Assembly: GCA_033807695.1 (NCBI GenBank)
Contig: CM066304.1
Span: 2,852,001 to 2,916,000, forward strand
DNA: 64,000 nt
Direction: 5' to 3'
Source of the DNA: Daedaleopsis sinensis
Lineage: Eukaryota > Basidiomycota > Agaricomycetes > Polyporales > Polyporaceae
The stretch's first letter is position 1. Every line of letters begins with the position of its first letter. Made by a program: the position numbers and the translations under genes. Positions 21,801 through 34,878 of the stretch are shown here, one piece after another. The notes below the pieces were generated by a model. It was not told the origin of the DNA. It worked only from the letters and a program-made list of their open reading frames with translations, and did not search any database.

Positions 21801-23002
21801 CTACACGAAGTTCTCTAGCATCTCACGAACAACCCTGACTTCTATCTCGCTGAGCTCGTTGTCAACTCGAAGTTCGTCCAGCCATGTATCGCGGGATCGC
21901 ATTCGCGCCAAGACGCGAAGGTGTTGCACATCCTTAATCCCCAGGGAATCAAACAACGCTGTGATACGCTCAGCATCCGCCAGAGGAAGGGAGAACGACA
22001 GCAGGTGGTCGATGATCTCGTGCGGTTCAAAGCGTGTCGCCTCAATCAAAAGCGGTGTAATCCTAGACTGTGATGGCGACGGCGACTTGTCAGGCATCTC
22101 TTCTAGCGGACTGACCACCTAATTCGGATGAGTAGGGTGAGTAACGTTGCTGAAGAGAGTACAAAAGACGGAGGATACTAACCTCTCGTGCGCGACTCAA
22201 GTTCACTGTCGATTTGATCGCGGTCCGTTTTGAGCGTAACCCCTTGCCCTCACGCTTCCAGCCGGATTTGACGCGACTTGTTGTAATGGTCTTGCCCCGC
22301 GTCTGTTGATCAATCAATATACGTGTACCATTCGTAGTCAAACGAGCGAAAAAGCCCACAGATTTACGGGACCTCTGTTGAGCCTCGGTGTGGTTCCTAA
22401 CGTGCTTTGCGTGATAATTGTTGTGAGGCTTCAGTTCTCTCTTCAGATACAGTGTAATCGGCCAACCGTCTTCAAAACCGCGGAGGAAGGGCACACTGGC
22501 AAGGACCTGAGGCGGTCAGCTACCATGCTAGCAGCTAGGCTAGAGAGAAAACTACTTCATCTTTGATCTGCTGGAGGGTCGTAGGGTCTTGAGCGTAGTA
22601 GCGAACGTTGAGATTGACGTTGTGATCCAAACACGTGCGACGGATATGCATCTACGATGTCTCGCAGTCGAAGCAAGGTATACTGAGCTAATTACTCATG
22701 GCTCTGGGACACATATGGGGACTTACGAGAATATCATTGAAGCCTGTGTTATCGTCCAGCAGATCCATTGCACCCTGAATGGAGGCAGAGGGAGGTAAAC
22801 CATCCGAATGCCAAACGCGATTGGGCATATGTGTGGGCCGCGGTTTCTTCTGTCGCATTGTCGTCTGCCGAGAATATAGCCTTGAGAGCACTGCAAGAAT
22901 GAGCGAGCGATACTGCGTAACGACTCGCTGGCGTTCGTAGAAGAGGTGGCAGTCGAATCCTAAACGTGGGGGAAGATGTTGATTTTTATCCCATGGGTGC
23001 AT
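21801..23002 (-). CDS. family-1 protein B, copy 2
   Basis: Exact repeat of 7561-8762 with the same four exons at +14,240, including the basic linker and the C-terminal LPLADAER module. No difference between the copies was seen. Confidence 0.72.
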
Positions 23003-24152
23003 CACCCACATAGTTCGCTACCTCAGATAGTGCTGAAGGATCCAAACTTCCTCACGACACCGCAGTGTGCTACAGCATGCTGTTCCTCGAGCGGAGACCC
23101 ACAGCACTAGGCAACAGCGCGACGATTATGGGAACCGTGCGCCCGCAATTGAGATGAGAGTTCAGCCTGCCGCAAAGGGCGAGATGATAATGTGAGTCAT
23201 AGTGTGTACAGGGAGCGGTGACTAACATAGACACGTACCGGGACCGCTATACGGAGAGCACACATGCCACGAGTTGCGTGCGGCTGCTTAGGCACCCAGT
23301 GTAACCCTGTGTAACCACGAGGTACCTGTTGCCAGATCCGTCATCTTCAGGTGAAGTTCACAGCTGACCCGGCGTAGACGGAGTCGTGCATCGTTCCACG
23401 CGCCCGATAGGAAATCTTGAGGTGGACCTCTCGAGCAGTGAGCACAAGTAATGAAGAGGCCTAGTACTCTGAAAATGAATGGGCAAGGGCCAACCGAGGC
23501 CTGTGGATATGCATACAGCCGGGCAAACGGTAATTGTGGAGAGCTCCTAGAAGGATCTTGAAAGCCTGCTGTATTGAAGACGTCTAGAGACGAGGAGATT
23601 CAGAAGGATGATGTTGGGAGCCGGCGTCTAGCCGCCGCGTTGCACAACGTGACCGTGTTATTAGCCGAGGTGGTGCTGGGCGCTCCACAAGCTTCACGCT
23701 GCTATTACCGTCTCTCTCCCCGTTCAATAGGTCCTCATCGTCTGCCTAGGGGAGACAACGCTGCTATCACTTTCAGTTCACTTTGAAGCATCCGACGTCC
23801 GAAGGTGTTCAGGCTAGATCCATGAACTTGTGTGCAACTTGAACATTCTCTTGCCACGACTCAATTGTCCTCGATGTAACTCCTGCTTCAGATTGTCTAT
23901 CGTACATGCAAATGCAGAAGTCTACCCCACGATGCTGAAAGCCCCACAACGCCTGCGCTTCGATCCAGCCGTTCCCCATGCGCTCATTTGGAGTCAGAGG
24001 ATGCGACCATCATACATTGGCGCAGGTGAGGTCATCTCATCTCCTCCCATGCCGTGACGTAGTTTGGGCTATATAAGAAGCTCGACCCAGTGAAATGACT
24101 GTGCAGTCTCCCTTCTGTTTGCATCCACCATCGACGTTTGCGAACCCGCAAG

Positions 24153-25961
24153 ATGCGCTCCTTCTTGTTGCCTCTAGGATGTGCACTCGCAGCGCGCTAT
24201 GCAGCTGCGACTCCCCGAGCTTGGAGCACAGAAGAAGTCTCGAGCGAACCTGCGATTGTTGGAGGCGTGCGGATCCCTCATCGTGAGTTCTCTCCATACT
24301 GTTTCGGTTCTTCAGACACCCACACATCTTGTAGACAAGAGGCAGATCATAGAGGGTCCCGGAGGATACCAGTTCAACGTACTGGAACATCTAGCGGGCA
24401 TAGCACCTTACTTCGACTCCCCTGGAGTGCAACTCGACCCAAGTCCTCCCGAAGGGTGCCATGTCAATAAGGCCACTTATCTCGTCCGTCACTCGAACAT
24501 TTACGCCAATGACGTACGTTCTAGCCCTGACAATTTGCAGAAAAATTCCCTGCTCACGCTTCTCCGTAGTTCGATTACGAGACGTATATGGAGCCCTTCC
24601 TCTCCAAGCTCGCTAACTACACGAACAAGTCTGTCTTCACGCAAACGTCGGATCTTACATTTTTAGCCAACTACACTTCGCCGATCACGAACGTGACGGA
24701 GCAAGTAGAGAAAGTCACCCCATCTGGTCTCGATGCTGCGTCTGCATTCGGTGGCGTCATCAAGCAACTCTACCCGGACTTACTCGGCAACACCGATGCT
24801 CTCACAGGCGCTCTCAGAGTATGGGCTGCTTCAGGTGTGCCGCACCATCTGTCTATTGTGGCGTGTCTGTTGACGGCTCGCTTTCAGCGGAAAGAGACGT
24901 TGAATCCGCAAAAGCGTTCATCGGAGGTCTTGGTAGCAGCGCGAGTCTTGCGGTCGTCAACGAGGGCGACAACGATAGCGCGAACTCGCTAACTCCTCAT
25001 GTACGGTGCCTCCAATTGACGCTGTTTGACTCCTACCTGACCATATTCACTAGGTCTCATGCCCTGTGTTCGACGCCGCGATGGGCTCAGACCAATCCGG
25101 CGCATGGATTGAGAGATATACCGCTCCGCTCATCGCACGCTTCAACAAGGCCGTGCCAGGGTTCAACTTCACCGACACGGACATCGTCGGCATGCAGCAG
25201 CTTTGTGGGTACGACGACGTCATCCGCAATCGCACCGACTTCTGCAACGTTTTCACTGCGGACGAGTGGCTCGACTTCGAGTACGCGAACGACCTCATGT
25301 ACTTCTACAGCATCGGGTACGTCGCTGCCGTCCTGGCTGCTGTGCATACTCTGATAGAGGAGCGTACAGATACGGGAACCCGATCGCGCCGCAACTAGGC
25401 ATGCCCTGGGTCCGCTCAGCGCTCGACATTCTCTCTGCGAACGACACCACGACGTACAACCAGTCGCTCTACGTCTCCTTCTCGCACCGCGAGGAGCCCC
25501 CGCTGGTCATCACCGCGCTCAACCTGTTTAACAACTCCGCGTACTACCCCGCGCTCGACGTGAACAGCACGATGCCCACCGACCGGATCAACCGCCAGCG
25601 CGCGTGGCGCACGTCGTTCATCCTCCCCTTCCTCGGGCACGTCGGCCTCGAGCGGCTCGAGTGCGCCAGCGCGTTCGTGAACTCGACCGGGGAGGACAAC
25701 GGCGCGGAGTCGCTGCTGAACAGCGGCGCGTTCGTCCGCGTGCTGGTGAACGGCGCGCCGATCCCGCTCCCGGACTGCCAGGACGGCCCCGGGGCGTCGT
25801 GCGCGATGGCCGGGTTCGCAGAGTTCGTGGGGAGCAGGGCGGGCGTGTATGGGGACTTTGTGGGCGCGTGCGGGATCAACGAGACGGTGACGAACCGGAC
25901 GAACGAGCTGACGATCTACGAGAAGAACGCGACGAATGCGAACGTGGTATTGATCGCGTGA
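24153..25961 (+). CDS. secreted histidine-acid-phosphatase-like protein, copy 2
   Basis: Exact repeat of 9913-11721 (six exons, 513 residues, same RHSNIYAND active-site variant, TATA box at 24069). Confidence 0.85.
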
Positions 25962-26375
25962 GGTGCGTCCTTGGTCCGATTTTAGAAAGGTCTTATGCAG
26001 AACTAACTCATTGCGGTTTCCAGAAGAATCTCAATCTGTGAAAATGCATTCGACCTCACTGACAAAGAAAAGACATTACTGCAACAACTTCTGACACACA
26101 CGAACCGGACTTTGCACACTTATGATAATCCTGGACTTGCATCGTTATAATACACAGCCATAATAGCACTGCGAATACTCTCTGTATCTCTAGCTCTAGC
26201 TAGATCATCTCATGATGTTCATGCTTTTGGATACTGTGCTTGTGTACGTATACTGTTCGCTCTCGGCGCGAGTAACTACAGCTATAGCCTGCTAATTAAG
26301 TATAATAGTGCTATGGCTGCCTGAGTTACCTACGAGTTAGAAGGTGAGCGCTTATACACCTTGTCCTCCGCCACA

Positions 26376-27351
26376 ATGTCCATGTCTCTATCCGGCCCTC
26401 TCAACCTCGACGAAGAGGTCCGGCTCTACACCACCAACGCAGAACGCGAGAAGTATGGTCTCTTATCAACACTGTTTGGCATCATTGTCGCGCTGGAGTA
26501 CCTCGAACGTGCGTATGTCCGGGACTCGGTAACTGCAGTCGAGTGAGTACCTCGTCTCTTCCGAGCACGGAAAAGGGCAGGACGGCAGAGGGACCAGATG
26601 CTGAGCGGCCCTGTCGAAGAGGTACTCTCCAGCATGTACACGACTGCTGTCGCAGTACAAGACCATGTCGAAGCTCGTGGGGGAGGAAGTGAAGTCGATC
26701 GAAGAGTTTATGTCGCGATACCGGGTGAGCCCTACCCCCGCTCTAGCTCAGTAGCAATTGACTACTCATCGCGGTGTTCTCATTGCCTAGATGGACCACC
26801 CAGCTGCGCTGCACAGGATACAGGTCGGCGTGCCCGCGACGATCGAGCACTCGAGCGAGGCTGGGCCCGAGACGTCCAAATGGGTCGCGGAGACCACGCA
26901 GGTCCGTCTTGCTCCCCATCGCGCTGTAGTGCGCATTCTCATAACAAGTCCACAGAACTTCATCACGTTCGTGGACGCGCTGAAGCTGCGCATGCGCGCG
27001 AAGGACCAGCTGCACCCGATCCTGCAGGAGCTCGTGACGAGCTACGCGCGGTTCAAGGGGAGCAAGGACTGGGAGGGGCGCAGCAAGATGGTTGGCTGGT
27101 GCGTTCCCTACATTTGTCCTGCTGGGTCGCGTGCGTCAGAGGAGTTGACGGTGCTGCTAGGCTGATTACGCTCAACGGGATGAAGGCGTCAGAGGAGTTG
27201 ACAGAAGAGCAAGCGCGGCAGGTGAGTAGTCCCGACGAGCTGTGTCCTGGGGGTGGTTTGCTCAGCAGGCGTCCTGTAGCTGTCGTTCGACATCGAGCAT
27301 GCGTATGCAGAGTTCTTCAGGAGCTTGAGTGGTAAGGAAGACCATTCGTGA
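26376..27351 (+). CDS. VPS28: ESCRT-I subunit VPS28, copy 2
   Basis: Exact repeat of 12136-13111 (six exons, 218 residues). No mutation separates it from copy 1. Confidence 0.95.
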
Positions 27352-27809
27352 GCATCCGTGGTACTAGGAAGACTTGCTGAGGTCACTAGTGTGGAGATCC
27401 TGCACGCGATGTGCTATAGAAGCATACTTGTACACTATCCCGATTGTTGTATTACGCCGATGTGCTTGACTCGGTCGCGCAGGCGGACGTATCGCCTTAA
27501 ATTGTACAGGTGGGCTCGGCCGACTGCGCTTGAGCTTGCACCGCACCTAGTGCCCTATTTCATGCTTGACATGCTCGTTGCCTGCCCCGCAGCTTCCTTC
27601 TCTCACACTCATACTCACCCTCGCCCCCACTACACATCGTCTGTAATACGTGACGACGACGACTCGTTGACGAGGACCATTCCGAAGCCAACAGCATCCC
27701 GCACTGGACGCTACTGACGTATCAGATATCGGACATACGCGTACGAGCTAAAGAGGCCACAGTCAACTTTGACCGCACCTACTTACACCATAATCCGTTT
27801 CCATCGTCC

Positions 27810-29276
27810 ATGACTTCGTCGCACAATCCCTTCCGCTCACAAGCGGTAACACCCACTCCGACTGGGACGACGCCTCCATCAGGTTCTTCTAGCGCAGGTC
27901 CCAATGGCGGAAGTACTCATGCGCAGTCAGACTCGGGGTCAAGCTCTCGTCCTGCTCCGATTGACACATCTGTGAGCGATATCCTTTCTGAAGAGCTGCC
28001 CCCGGCGTACACGCCTTCTCCGAACTTCTACGAGGGAGAGGCGACCCTTGAAGTCGGCCCTCGCCGCCCCTTCCAGCAAACCGCACGCATCCCGCCACAG
28101 AACACATCTCAATTCCCATCTCAATTCCCGCCTCAGTCATGGGGAGTCTCGCCACAGCCGTCGGGCGCGAGCAACAACTGGTCGGGCCAGCCGGGACACT
28201 CCCAGCAGTACTTTCATACGACTGCGTATGCCCCTCCTCCGCCTCCTCCCCCACCCATGCACCCAGACATGACTGGAATTTCTCGTCCGTCCTCGACGCC
28301 CGCGGCGCGTCTATCAGACTTCACGAGGGACTTCTATGCCGCTGGTGGAGGTGACTCTGGGCTGTATGGCGGGGTCAGCGCGCAATATCAGAATGGATCC
28401 CCCGGTGCGTCGTCGTCATCGTTGGGACCGAGGTATGCACCTCCGCCCGGAGAACCTCCGAATCGTTCTGAGAAGGCGGGACTGTCGTCCCCTCGCTCCC
28501 CTGGGCCCTCCGCATCCTCGTCCAGCTCCAACGGTGTGCCAGATGATGGGCGTCCGACTGATCGTCCTGTGCCTGGGCACCCTTTGTTGCGTCAGGGGAA
28601 GGTTTTGGTCTATCCGCACGGCTACGAATGTCAGAAATGTGAGTACCTACTCCTGCGCAGCGTGACAATGGTATCGGGGTACTGACAACTGCATGATCTC
28701 CGCCTCGGACCATCTCCGCCAGGCCGCAACACTGGCTACAAGAACTTCGACCCATCCCACCCTTGCTCGCGCTGCTGGGAAAAGTACTCCAAGCCATATG
28801 CGGGGGCTATCACATATGCTACATGGACGCCCGACGGCACGTCCTCGTCGTCCTCATCATCGTTCCAGCGACCCCTGCCGAATTTCCGCCCGCCCCAATC
28901 CTCACTACATCAGACCAGCTCGTCCTGGTCCGGCCCCATCTCAAGCCTCGCGCGCGCAGCGACGACCTCCCGGGCCAGCACCCCGTACGGTTCCGGGTAC
29001 CCGGGCGCATCAGCTCGCGTCATCCCCATCGCAGGCGGGGCGTTGCCCATGGGCCCGTACCTGGCCAGAATGGGCGCCGGGTCCGGGTTCCCGCCCAACT
29101 CGTGGCAGGCGGGGCCCGCGCCGGGACCCGCGACCTCTGCGGTCTTCTCTCCTGGGGATCCACGGATAGGGGGCCGGATGTGCTGGCGGTGTGGGGGGCG
29201 GGGCAAGACGTCGTTCCTCATTTTCGACGAGGAGACGTGTGGCGTTTGTGGTGGGGTCGGACGGACGTTCGTGTAA
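27810..29276 (+). CDS. HUA1: HUA1-like adaptor, copy 2
   Basis: Exact repeat of 13570-15036 (two exons, 460 residues; PPAY and all CxxC pairs kept). Confidence 0.9.
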
Positions 29277-30260
29277 GGCCACGCTGACATGGACGCCTTA
29301 CAAGGGGACTCGGGACTGCAAGATGCCCGGCGGAATTAGCGACGGTTCGTTCGTTCATTTGATGTGCCTTGGTTCTCCTGCTGGTCCCAGGTCGTTTGAG
29401 CTGCGCGCATCGGCTACTGGCTAGTTTTCGTGGCTAACCGAGTTGGAAATATGGGACTCGAACCTTCTTTATCTTGCGCAATGGCGGTATGTAATTGCGA
29501 TACATACTTGGCTCTTTCGTCTCTTCTATCCCGCAAAACATGAAGTTAGACATGTATACCACCTTTCAACTTGTAGCAAGTAAGTACATGAACTCTACTA
29601 TCCTGTGGTATGACAACAGTACAGAACGTTCTCGTCGTCTTGCCTTACCAATTATTAATGCTGTGTTTCTAGGAGACATACGTGCATCATGACTGCATGC
29701 ATCTACGCTGCGGAGATTTGTTGAACTGCTCTGATGCGAAGCTCGTGGTAACATTCGTCACTGAGTATCGAGTTACTAGGATCCCATTCAGGTCGTCCTT
29801 GATCCTGGCGATCTATAGCGCTTCCTCACTCTCAGTTACAGGCACGAACTACTTTTGATGTGATGCATTTGCTCCAAGCGTACTTAGTCTGATCCTGGTT
29901 TGGAGGAGGATGCACACACAGGGCGAGATACAACGTACGAAATTGATCAATACTTTGCCGCCGGACTTGCTAATCTCATGCTCAAGGGGTTCTGATTGAA
30001 TTCCTGGCAGAAGAAACCGCGTCGCTCGTTTGCGCCGGCATGACCTGCATCACAGATGTCCGTATGGGTACCAATATGCAACGCTGCGTGTACCGCTGCC
30101 CCGCTGATATATATGCGTGTCTACGGACGTCCACAACGCCTTTCCATTGCTTTCCTTCCCTCTTCTCCTCCTCCACCACCTCGACTAGGGACTTTAGTCC
30201 TCATCATCCACTCCTTAACGAAACGCTGGCATCGTGTCGCTAGCTTGAACGGTAGCATCC

Positions 30261-32916
30261 ATGATCTCCCGGAACTATATTCAGGCAGCTTTGCTCTTCA
30301 CTTCTCTCTTCGCGCCTCAGTCTGCCCTCGGTGCCCTCTACCAGAGTGCAGATGCCGCGAAGAACAAGCTTTCGCAAACTTCTTATGACTACATTATTGT
30401 AGGAGGTGCGTCCCTTTTCTGCCCCCTTCTTGCACTTGACTCTGACATAGACAATAACGAACTTGCGTCGTGCGGTGCAGCCGGCGCTGCCGGTGGTGTT
30501 TTGGCAAACCGGCTGTCGGAGAACAGCGCCACGAAGGTTCTGCTGATCGAGGCAGGCAGCAGGTCAGCACGTTACGCGTTCAAGAAAGTTGGACAGCTCC
30601 AGCTCATGAAATGACTAGCGACTACCAGAACGTAGACATCGAAATTCCATGGCTCGCGCCTGTATTGACCGGTTCCAACTTTGTACGCTCACTCACCCAT
30701 CGTCTGCTGCGGCTCAGTCTCAAATGGCGTACAGGACTGGAACTACACGACCGCTCCCCAAGTTGCGCTAGACGACCGTTCAATCGGCTACGCGCGTGGA
30801 AAGGTTCTCGGAGGTTCGACGTCCATCAGTAGGTCTCTACCTCGTCGTCAATCTGTGCGTCGCGCTGACCGACGGACAGACTATATGATCTACACGCGTG
30901 GATCGAAGGACGACTATGATCGCCTGGCGAGCGTCACGGGCGACAACGGCTGGAACTGGAGCAACATGAACCAGTACTTCCGCAAGGTGCGTCTTATCCC
31001 ATCCACTAGCGACGGCGTAGCGCTGGGATGCCCTGCTCAAGCGGCGCGTTGTGCTTATAGTTGGAGAACTTCACCGTCTCCTCCACCGTCACCGACTCCC
31101 GCAGCAAGTACGTGCCACAGGTCCACAGCACGACTGGTCCCCTCGGCGCCGGCCTCCCGCAAGTCGCGCTCGCAACAGACGAGATCGCTCTGGAAGCGCA
31201 GTCGCAGCTCTCCGCCGAGTTCCCGTACAATCTGGACGTCAACTCTGGGAACATGATCGGTTTCAGTACGTATCTACTCCCGGACGATCATCGTTCTCAC
31301 CGCATACGCACATAACCATGTGGGCGCGCTCATTTATCCAACGGCTGACGTAATTTGTCCTGTTCCTCCTTACAGGCTGGACTCCGTTCGCGGTATGTCG
31401 ATCCACCATTGCTGGGACCGGACATCTTCTGATCAGGCGGTTACATCTGGTTTCTTCTTCCTAATCTCCGATCCTCCCGTAACGCGTCTGTGTTGTCCGC
31501 ACGTTATCTCGTCGTGGCACGGACTTTCGGAATTCAGATCCAGGACGGTGCTCGCTCGAATTCGGCGAGGAACTACATCGCGCCCGCTCTCTCGCGTAGC
31601 AACCTCGACGTCATTGTCAACACCCAGGTCACTCAGGTTTACAAGACCGGCACCTCGCTCAGGACGCCCATCGTGCGCGGCGTGAAGTTCGCGAGCGGTC
31701 CCACTGGCAAGGTCTACAGCGCCGTCGCGAAGAAGGAGGTCATCCTCTCCGCAGGTTCTATCGGCACGCCCCAGATCTGTATGTTCGCCCCCAGGCCCGG
31801 CGGTCTCTCTTAACCTTAATACCGTTCTTCTCACGAACTTCCGCCAGTGATGCTCTCCGGCATCGGTCCCTCGGCGCAGTCCAAGGCGTTAAAGATCTCG
31901 ACACTCGTTGACCTGCCCGACGTTGGCCAGAACATGCAGGACCACCCGCTGCTGACGACCAACTACGCAGTCAGCAGCACAGACACGCTCGACCAGCTCA
32001 TCTCGAATGCGACGCTCCAGGGCGAGCAGCTCGACCAGTGGCTGGAGTCCCAGACCGGGGACTTCACTCTCGGCGCGTGCAACCAGTGGGCCTGGGGCCG
32101 TCTCCCGTCCAGCGATCCGATCTTCCAAACCGTCACCGATCCTAGCGCTGGCCCGACGTCGCCTCACTACCAGCTCATCTTCTCGGTAAGTCTCGGAAGT
32201 CTTTTGGAGAGACCATGGCAGTGCTTGGAACGGAGAGACTGACAGTCTGACTGCAGGATCTATTCATCGCGTTCGGCGGTGCTGCATCTCCCCCTGGCAA
32301 CTACCTCACGCTCATCAGCAATCTCTACTCCCCGGCCTCTCGTACGTCGATGCATCCGGTCCACTTCTAGTCCGAGACTGACCCTGCACGTATTCGGCCA
32401 GGCGGTAACCTGACCCTCAAGTCGAGCAGCCCTTGGGACTACCCGATCATCAACCCCGGCCTCCTCGGCGACCAAGGCGGCTTCGACCTCTACACGATGC
32501 GCGAGGCCCTCAAGGCCGGCCGCCGCTTCCTCCAGGCGCCCGCGTGGCAGGACTGGATCGTCGAGGAGGTCGGCGACGGGGCCGCCGCGCAGACTGACGC
32601 GGAGATCGAGGCGTTCATCCGCAAGAACGCGCTCGTCGTCAACCACGTGTCCGGCACGGTCGCCATGGGCAAGAAGAACACCACGGCGAAGGGCTCCGGG
32701 GCACTCAACCCAGACTTCACCGTCAAGGGCACCTTGGGGCTGCGTGTCGTCGACGCGTCTGCTTTCGTGCGTACTTTGACTTCGCTTCGGGGGGTCAGCA
32801 TGCGAGAGGCGCTGACATGGATCGTCTCGCTATTACAGCCCTTCATTCCCTCCGGCCACACGATGGTCCCGACCTATGCTCTCGCCGAACGTGCTGCGGA
32901 CCTCATCAAGGGCTAG
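30261..32916 (+). CDS. GMC oxidoreductase, aryl-alcohol-oxidase type, intact copy
   Basis: Twelve exons sum to 606 residues, the usual size of secreted AA3 enzymes: 30261-30405, 30481-30562, 30619-30682, 30735-30828, 30880-30986, 31061-31265, 31376-31392, 31538-31778, 31848-32185, 32257-32341, 32402-32766 and 32839-32916. MISRNYIQAALLFTSLF is a signal peptide. IIVGAGAAGGVLANRL is the Rossmann FAD motif, ARGKVLGGSTSI is GMC signature 1, and SAGSIGTPQI with SGIGP is signature 2. The C-terminus carries NHVSGTVAMG and PSGHTMVPTY with the two active-site histidines. The family oxidises aromatic or other primary alcohols, with O2 reduced to H2O2 in oxidases, and often supports ligninolytic peroxidases. 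The exact substrate is not readable. The last third lies outside the duplicated unit, so this is the only complete copy. Confidence 0.92.
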
Positions 32917-33583
32917 GGCGGTGGATTGAAAGCGATCTCAGACCCCTCGAGCCACGATTCGGTACGACAGTATGCCCGACCTGCGCCCGTTGTTCATTTA
33001 CATGCTCTGCCCGTCTAGACCGAAGCACGCCGCCTCTACGATAAAGTCGATAAAGCCTCCGACCATATAACCTTATATCTGTCTATTAATACAGGTCACC
33101 CGCCCCGCCAGACTCTCTTCCCTCTGCTACACATCATTATTGATACAGAACCATACCCGCTCGTTGCTCAACTCGTTCATTTTGCTGTAAATCAGACATA
33201 GGACAAGGGACAGTGTTGAATGTTGAATGGGAACCAACCGTAGAGAAGATTCTGTACATACTGCTGGTATGTAGTAGTACTCGGAGACCTCGCAGCCGCT
33301 TCAATATGCTCTCTTTCCCTAGATAATCATTGCTTTGATACGGGCTCAGTTGTGCCCACCTTTGGAGATGCCTCTAGTAGGCTATGCGGAGGGAAGTGAA
33401 ACATCGCGCACTGCAGGAAGAGTATGTTGCACAGTCCACGCTGCCTCGCTTGCATCCTACTGGGTGAGCAGCACAATTTTTGCTTCGCAGTCAGAAGTCA
33501 GGCGATGACCGTGACAATCGTACGCGTGCTAGCTATAAGAACGGGCCGGTTTTCACTCAGAGCCTGAGGTCAAACACGGTCAC
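32917..33583. other. intergenic
   Basis: 667 bp with no gene: the GMC 3' UTR and the putative promoter of gene C. Confidence 0.55.
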
Positions 33584-34878
33584 ATGATTATGATATCAGC
33601 CAAGCCGTCACGCTGGTCCGTGCGCGAGAACACCTCAGGCTACTCCTTCGTCTGCGACCACGATGATCAGTACTCCGAGCTCGTATTCACTCTTGTACTC
33701 AGAGCTCTCTGCGCTGGCATCTTTACCCTTTCGGTGATTGCATCAACACTATCTCAATGGCAAGTGGTATGTATTTGTCAAATAGCACCGGCAGCACACC
33801 TCCCGGAATCGACCACATGCGGCGTATAAGAAATGAGCTGTGCTGACCAGCTGTATCGCGAAGACGAACTCATCCCAACACCACGCTTCAACTGTAAGCG
33901 CATCCATAATAACCATGGCGACGGGTCATCTCTTCAAGAACAAATGTGTATGACAGAGTGTAATGAGGAGTTCGTCGAAATGTTGGTACGTGAACATCGT
34001 ATTTCCGAATCAGCGTTGTCTCTCACAGAAATCGGGATCTGCGTTCTAGGCTCTGATTCGAAGCATCTGTGTTGAACATGGCATCAATCATTATGTTCCG
34101 TATCGTAAACAAAGTAGAGAAAAACTTCAGCTTGTAAAGAACAAGGTAGAAACACTTGTTATTGCAAGCACTCCAATATCTAACTTCGATACTAGGTGTT
34201 GTCAGAACTGAGCATGCTGAACGAGTACGAGAATGCCTGGCCAATCGATTTCTACCTCATGAAGGAGCTGAAGTTGCGTGGCGGGCAGAGTGCGTTGGTC
34301 GTCGCAAATCAGCCGCCCCACATGCGCACTACTCTGGTATGCGGGTATATCTCTACCTTGTGCACTAGCTCTGATTCATTATATAGCGCAATGGCAAACC
34401 CACTCGCTCACGACAACTTGTCGCGGGCGTCGGCGGCGGAGCTCTCGACCAAGGAACCGCGTTCCATATACGGAGACCGCCCCGTCCTAACCGCGCGTAC
34501 GTCGAGATTCCCGGAACTACCCCAAGAGCAGAGTACAGGAGAACGATGAAAACAACGACGAAAGCGACAGCGTCTTCTGCGACTATCATGACTGGGCCCG
34601 ACACGAACATGGAAACCCCCGCTGGAGGGTCGTTCCAGCCGATCCTCAATCTTCTGCTTGCGTATGCTCTCCCGCGCGCCGACGCACAACGCTTGGTCGA
34701 CCTGTTCAAATCCAAGGGCGTCGACGACATCGTGTATCTGCGAGTCATGGCGCGCATGGGTACACGCGATAGCTGGCTCAACGAGCTGCGTGAGAAAGGT
34801 GAGATGAGCGAGATACAGATGCGCGTCGTGCGCGAGGTCCTGGAGCGCTTTGAAGGTCGGGAGTCAACACAAGAATAG
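33584..34878 (+). CDS. family-1 protein C
   Basis: Five exons (33584-33766, 33851-33985, 34050-34145, 34196-34336, 34387-34878) keep an open frame of 348 residues. The N-terminus has QYSELVFTLVLRAL and a hydrophobic stretch (AGIFTLSVIAS). SLQEQM, ALIRSICVEHGIN, YENAWPIDFYLMKELKLR and the terminal module ALPRADAQRLVDLF, YLRVMARMGTRDSWLNELRE, MSEIQMRVVREVLERF follow, colinear with A and B. The middle is basic and Pro/Thr-rich. The three inner introns fall at the same codons as in A and B, so the genes derive from one ancestor, although the linker is unalignable. It lies just right of the tandem array, on the opposite strand from A and B. Function is unknown. The first exon is the least certain part of the model. 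Confidence 0.7.

Larger units (their letters stand above)
17757..31996. repeat. 14,240-bp tandem direct duplication, copy 2
   Basis: This is the second unit. It begins inside gene A (tail altered) and ends inside the GMC gene, which then continues into unique sequence. The breakpoint is GACCA[GC]CACG, where the left parent reads ATC[GC]CACG and the right parent CCA[GC]TCAT. That leaves a 2-bp overlap and no long homology. Gene-free stretches of copy 1 recur at +14,240: 19219-20263, 21379-21800, 23003-24152, 25962-26375, 27352-27809 and 29277-30260. They hold nothing beyond what is described for copy 1. Confidence 0.97.
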
